Positions 31,661 to 43,879 are shown, numbered from the stretch's first letter. The stretch is DNA of 64,000 nt from an uncultured Oscillospiraceae bacterium (GCA_900542575.1 UQOE01000009.1:5874-69873), one strand, 5' to 3'. Translations and numbers: made by a program. The notes: generated by a model from the sequence alone, not told the origin.

Positions 31661-32590
31661 TTAGCTGAAGAGGCTTGCTACCCGGCTCAGCGCTCCGGTA
31701 ACACCATTCATGATGTCAGCCGTGGAGTTGATAATGCTGGCTGTTGCATTTGCCGTCTTGCCTGCCGCACTGCCAAGAGTACTGTAGTCAACGTTGTTGT
31801 TGAATGCAGAGGCTGCAGTGTTGAGGTTGTTGAGAAGGTCAGCAGAAGAGTTTGCAAGGTTGGCCGTAGAATTGACAACGCCCTTTACTGCGCTCTGGGT
31901 AGACGGAGAAGCGACTGTGTCGCTCAGCGTGCTGAGACTGCTGACAAGGTTGCTGTTGATATTTGCGATATCTTTGCCGTTGATGCCCAGCGATTTGCCT
32001 GCGCTGGAGATGCCGTTGGAGATGTCGCTGACGAGTCCGCCGTTCATCATTCTGCTGAGAGAGGGACCGAGGTCTCCCATAAGAGAGGCAGCAGAACTGT
32101 TGAGTGTGCCGAGGCCGCCGGTAAGTTCGGTCAGAAGACCGTTCGTGGTACCCAGGATGTCAGTGAGATACTGCATAGTCTGGGAAAGGTCAATGTTGTT
32201 GAGGCTCTGGAGCGTGGTAACCAGGCTGCCGAGTGCCTCCGTACCAAGACGGGTCAGTGCCGGAAGGTACGTAGAAGATTCAACCGCGGACTGGAAGATG
32301 GTGTTGATGCCGTTAAAGAAGCTCTTCAGGAACGGAACCAGCGTGTCCAGAACCGGGTCCTCGTACTTGACGAGTACGACGAGAAGTGTTCCGCCGATGA
32401 TCATCATGACGATTGCAATTATCAGGCAAACAACTGCGATGATTAGTCGGATGTTGGAACGGCTCCTCAGTTTCTCTTGATAGTCTAAGGATTTTGTCAG
32501 ACGCTCCGCTTCAAGTGTGTTGCTCACACGCATGAGCGCTTCGCCGATCATATTCTCCTCAGAGGATATGGTGCGTCTGCGATCGTCCAT
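31661..32590 (-). CDS. Unknown bitopic membrane protein with Asn/Ser/Leu-rich helical extracellular part
   Basis: 309 residues. A cytoplasmic N-terminus (1-47), one strong hydrophobic segment (about 48-75, IRLIIAVVCLIIAIVMMIIGG) and a long region rich in Leu, Ser, Asn and Thr with amphipathic heptads (about 90-309), for example NSTANLANSSADLLNNLNTAASAF. The pattern resembles methyl-accepting-protein-like coiled coils or pore-spanning helices but no HAMP or signalling domain is present. Coding is unusually uniform. GGGAG precedes the ATG. Function unknown. Confidence 0.78.
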   Translation of the reverse strand: MDDRRRTISSEENMIGEALMRVSNTLEAERLTKSLDYQEKLRSRSNIRLIIAVVCLIIAIVMMIIGGTLLVVLVKYEDPVLDTLVPFLKSFFNGINTIFQSAVESSTYLPALTRLGTEALGSLVTTLQSLNNIDLSQTMQYLTDILGTTNGLLTELTGGLGTLNSSAASLMGDLGPSLSRMMNGGLVSDISNGISSAGKSLGINGKDIANINSNLVSSLSTLSDTVASPSTQSAVKGVVNSTANLANSSADLLNNLNTAASAFNNNVDYSTLGSAAGKTANATASIINSTADIMNGVTGALSRVASLFS

Positions 32591-32666
32591 ATCTCTTCTC
32601 CCTCACTTTCACTGTAAATTCACACATTGTTAGCAGTTTGAGCAGATAAATATTCACTTTACATTC

Positions 32667-32695
32667 AGTATACCGAAAAGGATTTGACAATTCAA
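32667..32695 (-). promoter_or_regulatory. Promoter of the membrane protein gene
   Basis: Minus-strand TTGAAT (32695-32690), 17-bp spacer, TATACT (32672-32667). Confidence 0.75.
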
Positions 32696-32985
32696 GACGA
32701 TTCCACCAGAAACGAACACCCGTTCCATGAAAATACGGTCAAAATTTCACGGGCTTTAACTTGTTCTTTCAAGTCGGTCAACAGTTTTTGAAGGAAACGT
32801 CTGGAAACAGAGTTCGGCCGTAAGCAAACATTTTTCACGCTTCTGTCGTGGATTTATCATAGCATCCGGACTGACGGAAAGATATGGAAAACACGAACAC
32901 AGGCCGTTTCCGGGCACGCCCAGAAGCACTGACAAATGTAAAGAAATTGGTCCGGAGAAAACGGTCAAGTGCTGTCATTATTCCC

Positions 32986-33014
32986 TTGAAGCACCCCCTC
33001 CTTTCTGGTATTAT
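32986..33014 (+). promoter_or_regulatory. Promoter of the glycogen operon
   Basis: TTGAAG (32986-32991), 17-bp spacer, TATTAT (33009-33014); gives a leader of about 135 nt. Confidence 0.75.
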
Positions 33015-33153
33015 TAAATAAAGAACAATGACAAATTTTCCTATTTTTCATATAGTTTGTCAATTCCAAGACGGAACACGTCGGAGAAGAAGCTTGTTTT
33101 TCCGTGCTCTGTCTTCTTTTTATCAAAAGTACAGCCGCGAGAGGTGTGTCTGC

Positions 33154-35298
<2,145 letters not shown>

Positions 35299-35385
35299 TT
35301 TGACTCCGGTCTGCTCTCGGACAACAGGCCGGTCTCATAGATTCAAACTAACAATAGGTGAAATTAACAAAAGGAGTCCTAACTT

Positions 35386-36612
35386 ATGGCACGCAAAACT
35401 GAATGCATCTCCATGCTTCTTGCGGGCGGACAGGGAAGCAGACTCGGCATCCTGACACACAAAATTGCCAAACCTGCTGTTCCGTTCGGAGGAAAGTACC
35501 GCATTATCGACTTCCCGCTGTCCAACTGTGTCAATTCCGGCATCTATACCGTCGGCGTTCTCACCCAGTACCAGCCTCTTGAGCTGAACGACTACATCGG
35601 CAACGGTGAGCCGTGGGACCTCGACCGCTCCGGCGGCGGCGTCCATATTCTCTCCCCTTACCAGCAGATCAAAGGAACCGACTGGTATAAGGGCACTGCC
35701 AATGCCATCTATCAGAACATCAACTTTATTGACAAATACAATCCGGAATACGTCGTCGTCCTTTCCGGCGACCACATCTACAAAATGGACTACGCCGACA
35801 TGCTCAGCTTCCACAAGGAGCAGGGTGCCGCCTGCACCATCGCTATGCGCGAAGTCGAGTGGAAAGAGGCGTCCCGCTTCGGTCTGATGCTCGTCAACGA
35901 CGACCACACCATCTCCGAGTTTGAGGAGAAGCCGGCGCATCCGCGGAGCAACAAGGCCTCCATGGGCATCTATGTCTTCACCTGGGAGAAACTCCGCTCC
36001 TATCTGATTGCCGACGAGGCAAATCCGAACTCCAGCAACGACTTCGGCAAAGATGTCATTCCCGCCATGCACGCGGCAGGTGAAAAAATGGTCGCCTATC
36101 AGTTTGATGGCTACTGGCGCGACGTCGGAACCATCGAGAGTCTCTGGGAAGCCAATATGGACCTCCTCTCCCCCACCTCCGGCATCAATCTGAACGACCC
36201 GAACTGGACCATTTATTCCAAGAGCCCGAATGCGGCACCGCAGTATATTGCAGATACTTCCAGTATTTCCAGCTCCATGGTCTCCGAGGGCTGTGAAGTG
36301 GCCGGAAACCTGGAGAACTCCATCCTGTTCCCCAACTCGCAGATCGAAGAGGGCGCACAGGTCAATTACTCCATCATTATGCCCGGCGCCGTCGTCAAGA
36401 AGGGCGCTGTTGTGGAATACTCCATCGTAGCTGAAAACGCCGTCATTGAAGAGGGCGCAAAGATCGGCTCCGCTCCGGAAGCCGTTCCGGAAGATCAGTG
36501 GGGAGTCGCCGTTATCGGCTCCGACATCACCATCGGGGCAAATGCCATTGTCCCCGCAAATGTCATGGTCGACGAAAATGTTGAGGAGGGTACCACTTAT
36601 GAGAGCAAATGA
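35386..36612 (+). CDS. glgC: Glucose-1-phosphate adenylyltransferase, catalytic subunit
   Basis: 408 residues. [26 protein letters not shown] (key motif GGxGxRL and KPAVPFGG) is the nucleotide-binding signature, [12 protein letters not shown] and [10 protein letters not shown] hold catalytic Asp, [10 protein letters not shown] the glucose-1-P site, [16 protein letters not shown] the C-terminal signature, and a left-handed beta-helix ends the protein. It makes ADP-glucose. AGGAG is 9 nt from the ATG. The 3' end overlaps glgD by 14 nt. Confidence 0.96.
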   Translation: MARKTECISMLLAGGQGSRLGILTHKIAKPAVPFGGKYRIIDFPLSNCVNSGIYTVGVLTQYQPLELNDYIGNGEPWDLDRSGGGVHILSPYQQIKGTDWYKGTANAIYQNINFIDKYNPEYVVVLSGDHIYKMDYADMLSFHKEQGAACTIAMREVEWKEASRFGLMLVNDDHTISEFEEKPAHPRSNKASMGIYVFTWEKLRSYLIADEANPNSSNDFGKDVIPAMHAAGEKMVAYQFDGYWRDVGTIESLWEANMDLLSPTSGINLNDPNWTIYSKSPNAAPQYIADTSSISSSMVSEGCEVAGNLENSILFPNSQIEEGAQVNYSIIMPGAVVKKGAVVEYSIVAENAVIEEGAKIGSAPEAVPEDQWGVAVIGSDITIGANAIVPANVMVDENVEEGTTYESK

Positions 36613-37720
36613 TGTACTGGGAATTATTCACGCCCAGGTCTACGATTCCAATGTGACGCAGCTCACCAGCGTCCGTACAATGGCATCGGTTCCGTTTGGC
36701 TGCCGCTACCGCTTCATCGACTTCCCGCTTTCCAACATGGTGAACGCCGGTGTAACCAGTGTGGGCATCGTCACCAAAGACAACTACCAGTCCCTGATGG
36801 ACCATATCGGCTCCGGCAAACCCTGGGACCTCGCACGGAAACGCGAAGGCATGTTCCTTCTTCCGCCGTACAACACGTCGTTCGTCACCCCCGGCACACG
36901 GGACAGCCGTATTGACTCTCTCATGAGCAATCTCGACTTCCTGAACCACGCCCGGCAGGAATACGTCATCATGACCGACGCCAACGCGGTCTACAACCTC
37001 GACTTCGACGATCTTTTCGAAGCACATACCGAATCCGGCGCGGATATCACTATTGTCTACAAACACGGCAAGACGCCGAAGCTCTCCAACGCCATGGTTC
37101 TGACCATGGACGAAGACAAGCGCGTCACAGACATCGCAATTTCCGGCGACGTCGAAGACGAGGTGGACTACTCGTTCAATATCTTCCTCATGCGGAAGTC
37201 GCTGCTGGAATATCTCATCAAGAACGCGGCTGCCCATGGCCAGCACTCGTTCAGCCGGAATATCCTGCAGCCGAATGTCGACAACCTGAAGATCGTCGGC
37301 TATGAGGCCACCGGCTTTGCTGAGCTCATCGACTCCGTTCAGACCTATTACAACGTCAGCATGTCCCTGCTCCAGCAGGAAAACCGCGCGGCGCTGTTCA
37401 ATAAGGAAAATCCCATCGCAACCAAAATCAGCGACAATGTTCCGACCAGTTACGGCCCCGAAAGCAAGGCAGCTAATTCGCTCCTCGCCGATGGCTGTGA
37501 AATCGAAGGTACGGTTGAGAATTCGCTCCTGTTCCGCGGCTGCGTCGTAGAGCGCGGGGCGGTTGTCCGGAACTCCATTCTCATGCAGGGCACCGTCGTC
37601 CACGCCAATGCACATCTTGACAGTGTCATCACGGACAAGGACGTCACCATCACCGCGAGCCGCAACCTCTCCGGCGACCCAACCTATCCTATCTATTTTG
37701 CCAAGGGTATCGTTGTCTGA
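36599..37720 (+). CDS. glgD: GlgD, regulatory/non-catalytic partner of GlgC
   Basis: 373 residues from the ATG after [28 protein letters not shown] resembles GlgC, but the nucleotide loop GGxGxRL is missing and the N-terminus begins with [20 protein letters not shown], the usual GlgD form. A beta-helix domain ends the protein ([21 protein letters not shown]). GlgD joins GlgC in a heteromer and changes its activity. Its start lies inside glgC, supporting coupled synthesis. Confidence 0.95.
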   Translation: MRANDVLGIIHAQVYDSNVTQLTSVRTMASVPFGCRYRFIDFPLSNMVNAGVTSVGIVTKDNYQSLMDHIGSGKPWDLARKREGMFLLPPYNTSFVTPGTRDSRIDSLMSNLDFLNHARQEYVIMTDANAVYNLDFDDLFEAHTESGADITIVYKHGKTPKLSNAMVLTMDEDKRVTDIAISGDVEDEVDYSFNIFLMRKSLLEYLIKNAAAHGQHSFSRNILQPNVDNLKIVGYEATGFAELIDSVQTYYNVSMSLLQQENRAALFNKENPIATKISDNVPTSYGPESKAANSLLADGCEIEGTVENSLLFRGCVVERGAVVRNSILMQGTVVHANAHLDSVITDKDVTITASRNLSGDPTYPIYFAKGIVV

Positions 37721-37753
37721 TTCTGACCGAATTTTCCATGGAGGAAATCTACT

Positions 37754-39181
37754 ATGAATATTTTATTCGCTTCCAGCGAGGCCACTCCTTTCGCCGTCAG
37801 CGGCGGTCTGGCCGAGGTGGCAGGTGCACTTCCCAAAGCGCTGACGCAGAAGGGACTCGACGTCCGCGTCATCCTGCCGCTCTACGGCTGCATCACCGAT
37901 GAGCAGAGACAGGACTTCCAGTACCTCCTCAATTTCGACGTCCCCGTTGCCTGGAGAAAGCAGTATTGCGGCGTATTCCAGACGGAGTACAACGGCGTCA
38001 CCTATTATCTCATTGACAACGAGTACTATTTCAAACGCTCCGGCCTCTACGGCTACTACGACGACGCCGAGCGGTTCGCCTTCTTCTCCCGCGCCGTTCT
38101 GGAGACCATCCAGCACCTTGACGGGTGGAAGCCGGACATCATCCACTGCAACGACTGGCAGACCGCTCTTATTCCGGTCTATTACAGCTGTTTCTACCGC
38201 TATGCACCCGGCTATGAGAATATTCGGACGGTCTTCACCATCCACAACATTCAGTACCAGGGTCTCTACGGCATGGACATCCTCAACGAAGTCGTCGGTC
38301 TGGACCCGAAAGACTACGGCATCATCGAGTACGACGGCCTTGCCAATTTCATGAAGGGTGCCATTGAGACCTGCAACAAGGTCACTACAGTCAGCCCGAC
38401 CTACGCCAACGAAATTCTGGACCCGTGGTACTCCCATGGTCTGGACGGCATTCTCCACAACAACCTGTGGAAACTGGTCGGTATCTTAAACGGCATCGAC
38501 GTAGACAGCTACAACCCGGCCACCGACCCGAACATCGCCGCACATTTCTCTGCAGACAATAAGAAGGGTAAGGCCAAGTGCAAAGCCGCTCTGGAAGACC
38601 GCTTCGGCTTCGACCACAAACCGGAGGTCCCCATCATTACGATGACCTCCCGCCTCGTCGCCCATAAGGGCCTGGACCTCGTCACCGCCATCATCGACGA
38701 GCTGCTCTACAACACCGAGGTCCGCATCATCGTCCTCGGTTCCGGCGACAGCTCCTATGAGAACTACTTCCGCGGCGTCGCAGAACGGCATCCGGACAAG
38801 TTCCGCCTGGAGCTCGGTTTCCAGCCTTCTCTCGCCCGCGTCATGTACGCCGGTGCAGACATGTTCCTCATGCCTTCCAAGAGTGAGCCCTGCGGTCTCT
38901 CCCAGATGATCGCCCTCCGTTACGGCACGCTTCCCATTGTCCGCGAGACGGGCGGCCTGAAGGACTCCGTCAGCGACTGCGGCGACGGCAAAGGCAATGG
39001 ATTCACATTTAAGACCTACAATGCCCATGATATGCTTTGGGCCATCACCCGCGGCATTGACCTCTTCTACAACGACAAGAAGACCTGGGGCGAGGTCGTA
39101 GACCGCGCCATGCATTGCGACAACAGTTGGGGCAGATCGGCAGATCTTTATATAAAGATGTACCACGAAGCTCTTTCTTAA
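37754..39181 (+). CDS. glgA: Glycogen synthase (GT5)
   Basis: 475 residues. ASSEATPFAVSGGLAEVAGALPKAL is the N-terminal ADP-glucose loop, here V-S-GG where most GlgA have K-x-GG; HCNDWQTALIP, TIHNIQYQGLY and TTVSPTYANEI are conserved; the C-terminal domain has SRLVAHKGLDLV and MPSKSEPCGLSQMIALRYGT-L-PIVRETGGL. It adds glucose from ADP-glucose to glycogen. Last gene of the operon, followed by a strong terminator. Confidence 0.96.
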   Translation: MNILFASSEATPFAVSGGLAEVAGALPKALTQKGLDVRVILPLYGCITDEQRQDFQYLLNFDVPVAWRKQYCGVFQTEYNGVTYYLIDNEYYFKRSGLYGYYDDAERFAFFSRAVLETIQHLDGWKPDIIHCNDWQTALIPVYYSCFYRYAPGYENIRTVFTIHNIQYQGLYGMDILNEVVGLDPKDYGIIEYDGLANFMKGAIETCNKVTTVSPTYANEILDPWYSHGLDGILHNNLWKLVGILNGIDVDSYNPATDPNIAAHFSADNKKGKAKCKAALEDRFGFDHKPEVPIITMTSRLVAHKGLDLVTAIIDELLYNTEVRIIVLGSGDSSYENYFRGVAERHPDKFRLELGFQPSLARVMYAGADMFLMPSKSEPCGLSQMIALRYGTLPIVRETGGLKDSVSDCGDGKGNGFTFKTYNAHDMLWAITRGIDLFYNDKKTWGEVVDRAMHCDNSWGRSADLYIKMYHEALS

Positions 39182-39207
39182 TTTCACCTACAGTAACACC
39201 AAAAGAA

Positions 39208-39255
39208 GGGACTGCTGCAAAGCTGTTTTGCAGCAGTCCCTCCCTTTTCTTTTTC
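39208..39255 (+). terminator. Terminator of the glycogen operon
   Basis: 14-bp stem GGGACTGCTGCAAA / TTTGCAGCAGTCCC (39208-39221, 39227-39240), then TCCCTTTTCTTTTT. Confidence 0.92.
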
Positions 39256-39315
39256 AGCAGGATGCCCGGCGGCGGTTTTTTTTCCGCCGGCTCTGTGTTA
39301 TACTTTCGTACACAA

Positions 39316-39924
39316 TCAGAGAAGCGAGGCCAGCTCCAGGTTCAGCCGGTCATAGAACCACTGAGCCGTAACGGAGACCGAGGACGGTACCGCCTCTTCC
39401 GGCGCAGGCGCTGTCTCCGTCTTTGTGCTCTCGTGCAGCCGGTGGCCCAGCCGGAGCAGCATGAACTGCAGCTGATCCTCCCGGACCGGGTTCTCACCCA
39501 GCCAGGAAGGCGGAATCTCTCCTTTTTTTACACCCTCCCAGAGGGCAAAGTAGTTGGCCGTCCCATAGAAGTCCAGCAAATCCTCATCCGCGTTGCCGCG
39601 GTGTTCCGGGGACACCCGGTCCCACAGCAGCAACTGTACCCGCAGGAATGTGGTCATAGAGGCCTCTTCCTCACCGGAGAAATCCTCGGCCAGCTGGTTC
39701 GGGGAAAGCTGGAGGACATCATTTGTGTGGCCCAGCAGATAATCGCAGCTGACGCCATAGTAGTCTGCGGAACGGACCACGAAATCGAGCCCGGGCTCCC
39801 GGATGCCGTTCTCGTAGTGGGACAGCAGGGCCTGGGAGACCCCCAGGGCACCGGCAGCCTCTTTCTGACTGACTTTTTTCCGCTTTCTCTGTTCCGCCAG
39901 ACGGCGGGCAAATGGTGTGGACAT
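39316..39924 (-). CDS. XRE-family DNA-binding regulator
   Basis: 202 residues from the ATG 8 nt after AGGAG. An XRE helix-turn-helix occupies about residues 4-62 (FARRLAEQRKRKKVSQKEAAGALGVSQALLSHYENGIREP, key motif SQALLSHYENG). The rest is helical, without a recognised sensor domain, and includes an alanine/proline/glutamate stretch (TKTETAPAPEEAVPSS). It is divergent from the phosphatase pair, with only 66 bp between the starts, and may control them or itself. Confidence 0.85.
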   Translation of the reverse strand: MSTPFARRLAEQRKRKKVSQKEAAGALGVSQALLSHYENGIREPGLDFVVRSADYYGVSCDYLLGHTNDVLQLSPNQLAEDFSGEEEASMTTFLRVQLLLWDRVSPEHRGNADEDLLDFYGTANYFALWEGVKKGEIPPSWLGENPVREDQLQFMLLRLGHRLHESTKTETAPAPEEAVPSSVSVTAQWFYDRLNLELASLL

Positions 39925-39990
39925 GCCGTTCACTCCTCTCCGCTGTTTTCGCTATCATTTTACTCTTTCATCCTATCCGGAGGCAAACCA

Positions 39991-40635
39991 ATGAAGACCT
40001 ATCAACTTCATATTATCCGCCATGGCCTCACCCAGGCCAATCTGGACGGCAAATACATCGGACACCGGGACGTGAATCTCTGCGCCCAGGGAATCGCCGA
40101 CCTCAACAAGCTGAAACGGGACTACATCTACCCGGATGTACCGGTTGTATTCACCAGTCCCATGAAGCGCTGCCTGCAGACCTGCGAAATTCTGTACCCG
40201 AACATTGAGCAGCCTCTGGTCATCGAGGGGCTCATCGAGTACAATTTCGGTTCCTTCGAGGGCAAGACGGCCGAGGAGCTCCAGGACAATAAGGACTTCC
40301 AGAACTGGCTCAGCGGCGGACTGGATGCAGAGCCCCCCTTCGGGGAATCCAACCGCGAGTTCGGCGAGCGGGTCGGCCAGACCTTTATCCAGATCGTCGA
40401 CGCCATGATTCAGACCGGCATGCCGGAGGCCGCCATCATCACCCACGGCGGCGTCATGAACGCCATCATGTCCATGTTTGCCCTGCCGCAGGCCCCCATG
40501 ACCGACTGGATGTGCGATGACGGCTTCGGCTACTCACTGCTCATCACCCCATCTCTCTGGTCCCAGGGCCACAAGGTTGAGGCCCGTGCCAAGTGCCCAA
40601 TTGAGCGGAAGACCTTCAACCCGGAGGTCGACTGA
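39991..40635 (+). CDS. Histidine phosphatase family protein (phosphoglycerate mutase-like)
   Basis: 214 residues from the ATG 8 nt after CCGGAGG. LHIIRHGLTQANLDGKYIGHRD contains the RHG phospho-His motif (about 9-12), TSPMKRCLQTCEIL the second Arg, and IITHGGVMNAIM the second His. EYNFGSFEGKTAEEL matches CobC/acid-phosphatase members more than glycolytic mutase. It dephosphorylates a small phosphorylated substrate. Its stop shares the A of the next gene's ATG. Confidence 0.9.
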   Translation: MKTYQLHIIRHGLTQANLDGKYIGHRDVNLCAQGIADLNKLKRDYIYPDVPVVFTSPMKRCLQTCEILYPNIEQPLVIEGLIEYNFGSFEGKTAEELQDNKDFQNWLSGGLDAEPPFGESNREFGERVGQTFIQIVDAMIQTGMPEAAIITHGGVMNAIMSMFALPQAPMTDWMCDDGFGYSLLITPSLWSQGHKVEARAKCPIERKTFNPEVD

Positions 40636-41285
40636 TGGCAATTCAGGGTGCAATTTTTGACATGGACGGCACGCTGCTGGACTCCATGCACCTCTGGCGC
40701 GGATGGGATGTCCGATACCTGCAAACCCTCGGCATTACGCCGACACCGGAGCAGTCGGAGAAAATGACGGGCATGATGCTGGAGGAGCTGGGCGAGTACA
40801 TCCCGAAAACCTTCCACCTGGATCTGACGCCGAAAGAGGTCATCGACGGTGTCAACCGAATGCAGGAGCCGGGCTATTTCCACGAGGTCACGGTCAAGCC
40901 GACCGTCCGGGCGACCCTGGAGAAACTCCGCCGCCGCGGCGTCCCGATGGTCCTCGCCACCGCCACCGAACGCTACCTGACCGAGGGCGCGCTCGATCGG
41001 CTGGATCTCGCCAAATACTTCCTGAAAATCTTCACCTGCCACGAGATGCACAAGAGCAAGTACGAACCCGACATTTTCCTCGCAGCGGGCGCTTTCCTCG
41101 GCACGCCGAAAGAATCCACCTGGGTATTTGAAGACACCTGGTATTCCATTCAGGGCGCCCTGAAAGCCGGATACCCCGTGGTCGCCGTGGAGGACAGGTG
41201 GTCCGCCCACAACCGCGACAAAATCCGGGCCCATGCCAACCGCTACGTCGTCCATCTCGGCGATCTGGATCTCGATACGCTGTAA
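40635..41285 (+). CDS. HAD-superfamily hydrolase (subfamily IA, beta-phosphoglucomutase-like)
   Basis: 216 residues. FDMDGTLLDSM (motif I, both Asp), ATATERYL (motif II Thr/Ser position), HKSKYEPDIFLAAGAFLG (motif III Lys) and WVFEDTWYSIQGALKAGYPVV (motif IV) are intact; a helical cap lies at about residues 18-85. Acts on a phosphorylated sugar or nucleotide; exact substrate unknown. Start and stop share TGATG with the upstream phosphatase gene, indicating coupled translation. Confidence 0.92.
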   Translation: MAIQGAIFDMDGTLLDSMHLWRGWDVRYLQTLGITPTPEQSEKMTGMMLEELGEYIPKTFHLDLTPKEVIDGVNRMQEPGYFHEVTVKPTVRATLEKLRRRGVPMVLATATERYLTEGALDRLDLAKYFLKIFTCHEMHKSKYEPDIFLAAGAFLGTPKESTWVFEDTWYSIQGALKAGYPVVAVEDRWSAHNRDKIRAHANRYVVHLGDLDLDTL

Positions 41286-41295
41286 AATATTACAC

Positions 41296-41330
41296 GCCGC
41301 TGCAGAATGGCTCTCTGCAGCGGCTTTTCT
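41296..41330 (+). terminator. Terminator after the HAD gene
   Basis: GCCGCTGCAGA / TCTGCAGCGGC stem (41296-41306, 41314-41324) plus TTTTCT. Confidence 0.88.
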
Positions 41331-41457
41331 GTTCGGAATCGCCCTGCGCCCAGAGACGACCATTTCTACAGTTCCAGGAAGTGTTATTCCAAATTGCCTG
41401 GTATGATTAAAAGCAGATCGACGCAGAGGCAGAGTCCGCTCAGATTTTCAGGCCGTT

Positions 41458-41616
41458 TTGGACGGAATCCTGGCCTCAGTACTTTCCGTCCACCGCAGAC
41501 CGGATTCTTGGACTGAACTTCCCCAGCGGCATATTCCGTCCAAGGACTTGATACAAAACGTTTCTGAAATACTCAAAATAGATTTTATTCTTCTATTTAC
41601 CAGCTGGTTCCGTCCA
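41458..41616. repeat. Intergenic repeat, copy 2 (GGACGGAA/TTCCGTCC motif array)
   Basis: TTGGACGGAAT 41458, TTTCCGTCCA 41483, ATTCCGTCCA 41533, TTGATACAAAACG 41548, ACTCAAAA 41571 and GTTCCGTCCA 41607. The first five have the same spacing as copy 1 at 9967. Between converging terminators (41330 and 41634); no gene lies in the 396-bp gap. Confidence 0.75.
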
Positions 41617-41633
41617 ACAACCCCAGTGCAAAT

Positions 41634-41668
41634 ATAAAAAGCGGCCAGCCCTCAAAGGCAGGCCGCTG
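41634..41668 (-). terminator. Terminator of the TPR/membrane protein operon
   Basis: Minus-strand AGCGGCC-T-GCC / GGGC-T-GGCCGCT stem followed by TTTTTATATTT. Confidence 0.88.
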
Positions 41669-41681
41669 CTCTCTGCTTCCG

Positions 41682-42218
41682 TTATGCAGGGAAAAACAGT
41701 GCGACAAAGTACGGAAACAGGCCACAGAAGAGAATGCCGGTCAGAATGGTCAGGCCGTATTTCTCGACATAGGCAAAGCCATACATGATTGCAGCTGGAA
41801 TGGCCAGGAAGATTTTCGAGACCATCTTTGCACTGCTTTCCCTGCCATAGAGGTTGTCCCACATATTCAGGACATCGTCCTCCAGCGGGTTGCAGTTCGT
41901 CAGGAACGAGACGCCGACGTAGAACAGGATGAGCGAGAGGACGTCGAATTTTCCGAGGTAGAAAAAGTTGACTGCCGCCGGGAAAGAGACTGCCAGTCCC
42001 AGCAGAAGCATGATGATATGCGGGAACCAGCAAATGCAGAAGCTGCCGGCCTTTCCGGCGAGCTCATGGTCTACGTGTCCGCAGAGCTCATTGTTCTGCA
42101 TGTACTCACTGTCGTTGATCGGCACTTTGTAAATGCGGCAGAACATCTGCTCCAGGAACCCTTTCAGCAGTGTACCGGGGAACGTGATGTATTTGATGAT
42201 TTTATAGAACTGATTCAT
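41682..42218 (-). CDS. Unknown integral membrane protein
   Basis: 178 residues with four hydrophobic segments (about 65-83, 90-107, 134-152 and 158-176) after a cytoplasmic N-terminal part. The N-terminus KIIKYITFPGTLLKGFLEQMFCRIYKVP and a conserved-looking NCNPLEDDVLNMWDNLY loop resemble M48-independent 'metal-free' site-2-like membrane proteins seen in Firmicutes, but I cannot assign a family. Start overlaps the TPR gene stop (ATGA), so the two are coupled. Confidence 0.75.
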   Translation of the reverse strand: MNQFYKIIKYITFPGTLLKGFLEQMFCRIYKVPINDSEYMQNNELCGHVDHELAGKAGSFCICWFPHIIMLLLGLAVSFPAAVNFFYLGKFDVLSLILFYVGVSFLTNCNPLEDDVLNMWDNLYGRESSAKMVSKIFLAIPAAIMYGFAYVEKYGLTILTGILFCGLFPYFVALFFPA

Positions 42219-43690
42219 GACAGAACCCCCTTCCCGGTCATAAATACCGATTTCACAGTCTTTTTGCCCGAGAGAATCTGGGTGACGCTGCTGTAGACCT
42301 CTTCATTGTTGTTTTTGAGGAGCGCGGTAACCTCTTTATAGATGTTCTGCTCTTTCTGATAAGTCTTCTTGTCGCCGGATTTCTTCGCAGCCTGAGCGCG
42401 GAGACCGGCCGTCAGCGCGTACAGATTAATGTTTTCTGCCGTACTCTGATAGCTTACAGCCGACAGAGCGTATTCTTCCGCAGCGGCATAGTTCCCCTTC
42501 AGGAGCTGATAGACCGCCATCTGATAGTTGATGGGGCCGGAGGTGTTGTCAACACTGAGGCCGTTGGTGAGCGTCTCTTCGGCATCCGCCATCTTGTTCT
42601 GCATTCTCTGTGCATACGCCTTGTAGGCATAGCTGTAAGAATCTTCTTTGTTGAAGCGAAGAATTTTGTCGGAGTAGGAAATGGCGTCATCCCAATTGCA
42701 TCGATTCAGACTGTACTCGGCATAGAGCGGAAGGTACAGGTTCTTATACTGGCGGCCCTCTTTCCGGATGGCGTCAATATACCCCTTCTGCACGGACGGC
42801 TTCTGTCCGGAGGCCGTGGAAATCCACCACCGGAAGAAATTGGTGTAGGCGACATTGCTGTCCTTGCCTTCGACCGACTTGTTGAATGCTGTCAGCGTCT
42901 TCTGATAAAAGTCTTTCGCGCTCTTTGCACTGGAAGCAGAACTCTGCATAGCGGTCTGCAACGCAGTAGCTGCGGCGTTGTACTCGTTGTACTGTTCCTG
43001 GGCCTTCTTCGCATAATGGTTGGAGGGGCTCTTCAGTTCCTTGGGCGTATAGTGCGTCGCGATGAACGAGTTCAACTGCTCCATTTCCGTGACGCCGAGT
43101 TTTCGGTAAAGCTTTACCTGGTTTTTCCGGTATTTGCTGCCATAGGTCAGCCGCCCGCCGCTCTGGTCAATCAGATTATTGATGGTCTGATAGCGGGACA
43201 GCGCCGTGACCGGCCGGTTTTCCATAGCACACTTCTGGGCCGAGGCCGTACCGGAGAACAGGCTCCACCCCTGAACGGTAAACAGAACGGCAAAAGCCAG
43301 GAAAAACAGGGCGATGATGGGGATGAGGAAACTCCACCAGGTGAATTTTCCCGGGTTCTCCGCGGCCGCCGCATCAGCTGAAACGGCTTCTGCAGCAGGT
43401 TCTGCAATGGTTTTTTCTGCGGGTTCTGCAGCTTTGGAATCTTTTTTCTTCATTGCTGCCTCCTTTACGATTTCATTCCAGCTTTTCTCCGGCTGTTCCG
43501 CGCGCAGCCGGTCAATTTCCGTCTGGAACATGTCTCGAATGTCGGAGAGCTCCTGGTCCAGCTCCTCTTCGGAGGGAGGGAGGAACGGGTCTCTCTGCGG
43601 GGTCTCGGGTTCAGCCGTCCCGCGCTTTGCGGCGGCACGGGCAGCGCGCCGGGCGGCATGCCGTTCCGACCATAATTTGTGTTTTGGCAT
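42215..43690 (-). CDS. Membrane-anchored TPR-like protein
   Basis: 491 residues. A basic, Ala/Arg-rich start (1-25), acidic and Ala/Glu-rich linker (about 80-110), one membrane helix (about 120-142, WSFLIPIIALFFLAFAVLFTV) and a helical outer region with repeated tetratricopeptide-like units (DDAISYSDKILRFNKEDSYSYAYKAYA, ADAEETLTNGLSVDNTSGP, AAAEEYALSAVSYQ; positions about 330-420). TPR arrays bind other proteins; partner not known. GGAGAGGAG precedes the ATG. Confidence 0.8.
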   Translation of the reverse strand: MPKHKLWSERHAARRAARAAAKRGTAEPETPQRDPFLPPSEEELDQELSDIRDMFQTEIDRLRAEQPEKSWNEIVKEAAMKKKDSKAAEPAEKTIAEPAAEAVSADAAAAENPGKFTWWSFLIPIIALFFLAFAVLFTVQGWSLFSGTASAQKCAMENRPVTALSRYQTINNLIDQSGGRLTYGSKYRKNQVKLYRKLGVTEMEQLNSFIATHYTPKELKSPSNHYAKKAQEQYNEYNAAATALQTAMQSSASSAKSAKDFYQKTLTAFNKSVEGKDSNVAYTNFFRWWISTASGQKPSVQKGYIDAIRKEGRQYKNLYLPLYAEYSLNRCNWDDAISYSDKILRFNKEDSYSYAYKAYAQRMQNKMADAEETLTNGLSVDNTSGPINYQMAVYQLLKGNYAAAEEYALSAVSYQSTAENINLYALTAGLRAQAAKKSGDKKTYQKEQNIYKEVTALLKNNNEEVYSSVTQILSGKKTVKSVFMTGKGVLS

Positions 43691-43783
43691 TGGACCGACT
43701 CCTCTCCGCTGACATCAAGCTTTTTTCATTTTAACATATCACAGTATATTTTGAGGCAGAAACTAACTTTTCTGCAGAATTTC

Positions 43784-43812
43784 TTGCATTGTTCTGCGCG
43801 CGGTGATAAAAT
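43784..43812 (+). promoter_or_regulatory. Promoter of typA
   Basis: TTGCAT (43784-43789), 17-bp spacer, TAAAAT (43807-43812), about 60 nt before the TTG start. Confidence 0.7.
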
Positions 43813-43879
43813 TCGGTCTTGAATACGCAAAAAGAAATGAAGCAGTATTATAAATGTAATATCTGGAAGGTGTAAAGTC

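Larger units (their letters stand above)
32591..33153. other. Divergent intergenic region before glgB
   Basis: 563 bp. It holds a minus promoter (32667-32695) for the membrane protein, a plus promoter (32986-33014) for the glycogen operon and a leader of about 140 nt before glgB. The middle 270 bp has no convincing gene or structured RNA that I can recognise. Confidence 0.6.

Noticed and set aside
32756..32968. 70-residue minus-strand frame before glgB
   Set aside because: No ribosome site, no homology seen, and it lies in the A+T-rich divergent promoter region.
33015..33153. Possible riboswitch in the glgB leader
   Set aside because: I looked for known metabolite-sensing cores and a terminator/anti-terminator pair and saw neither.
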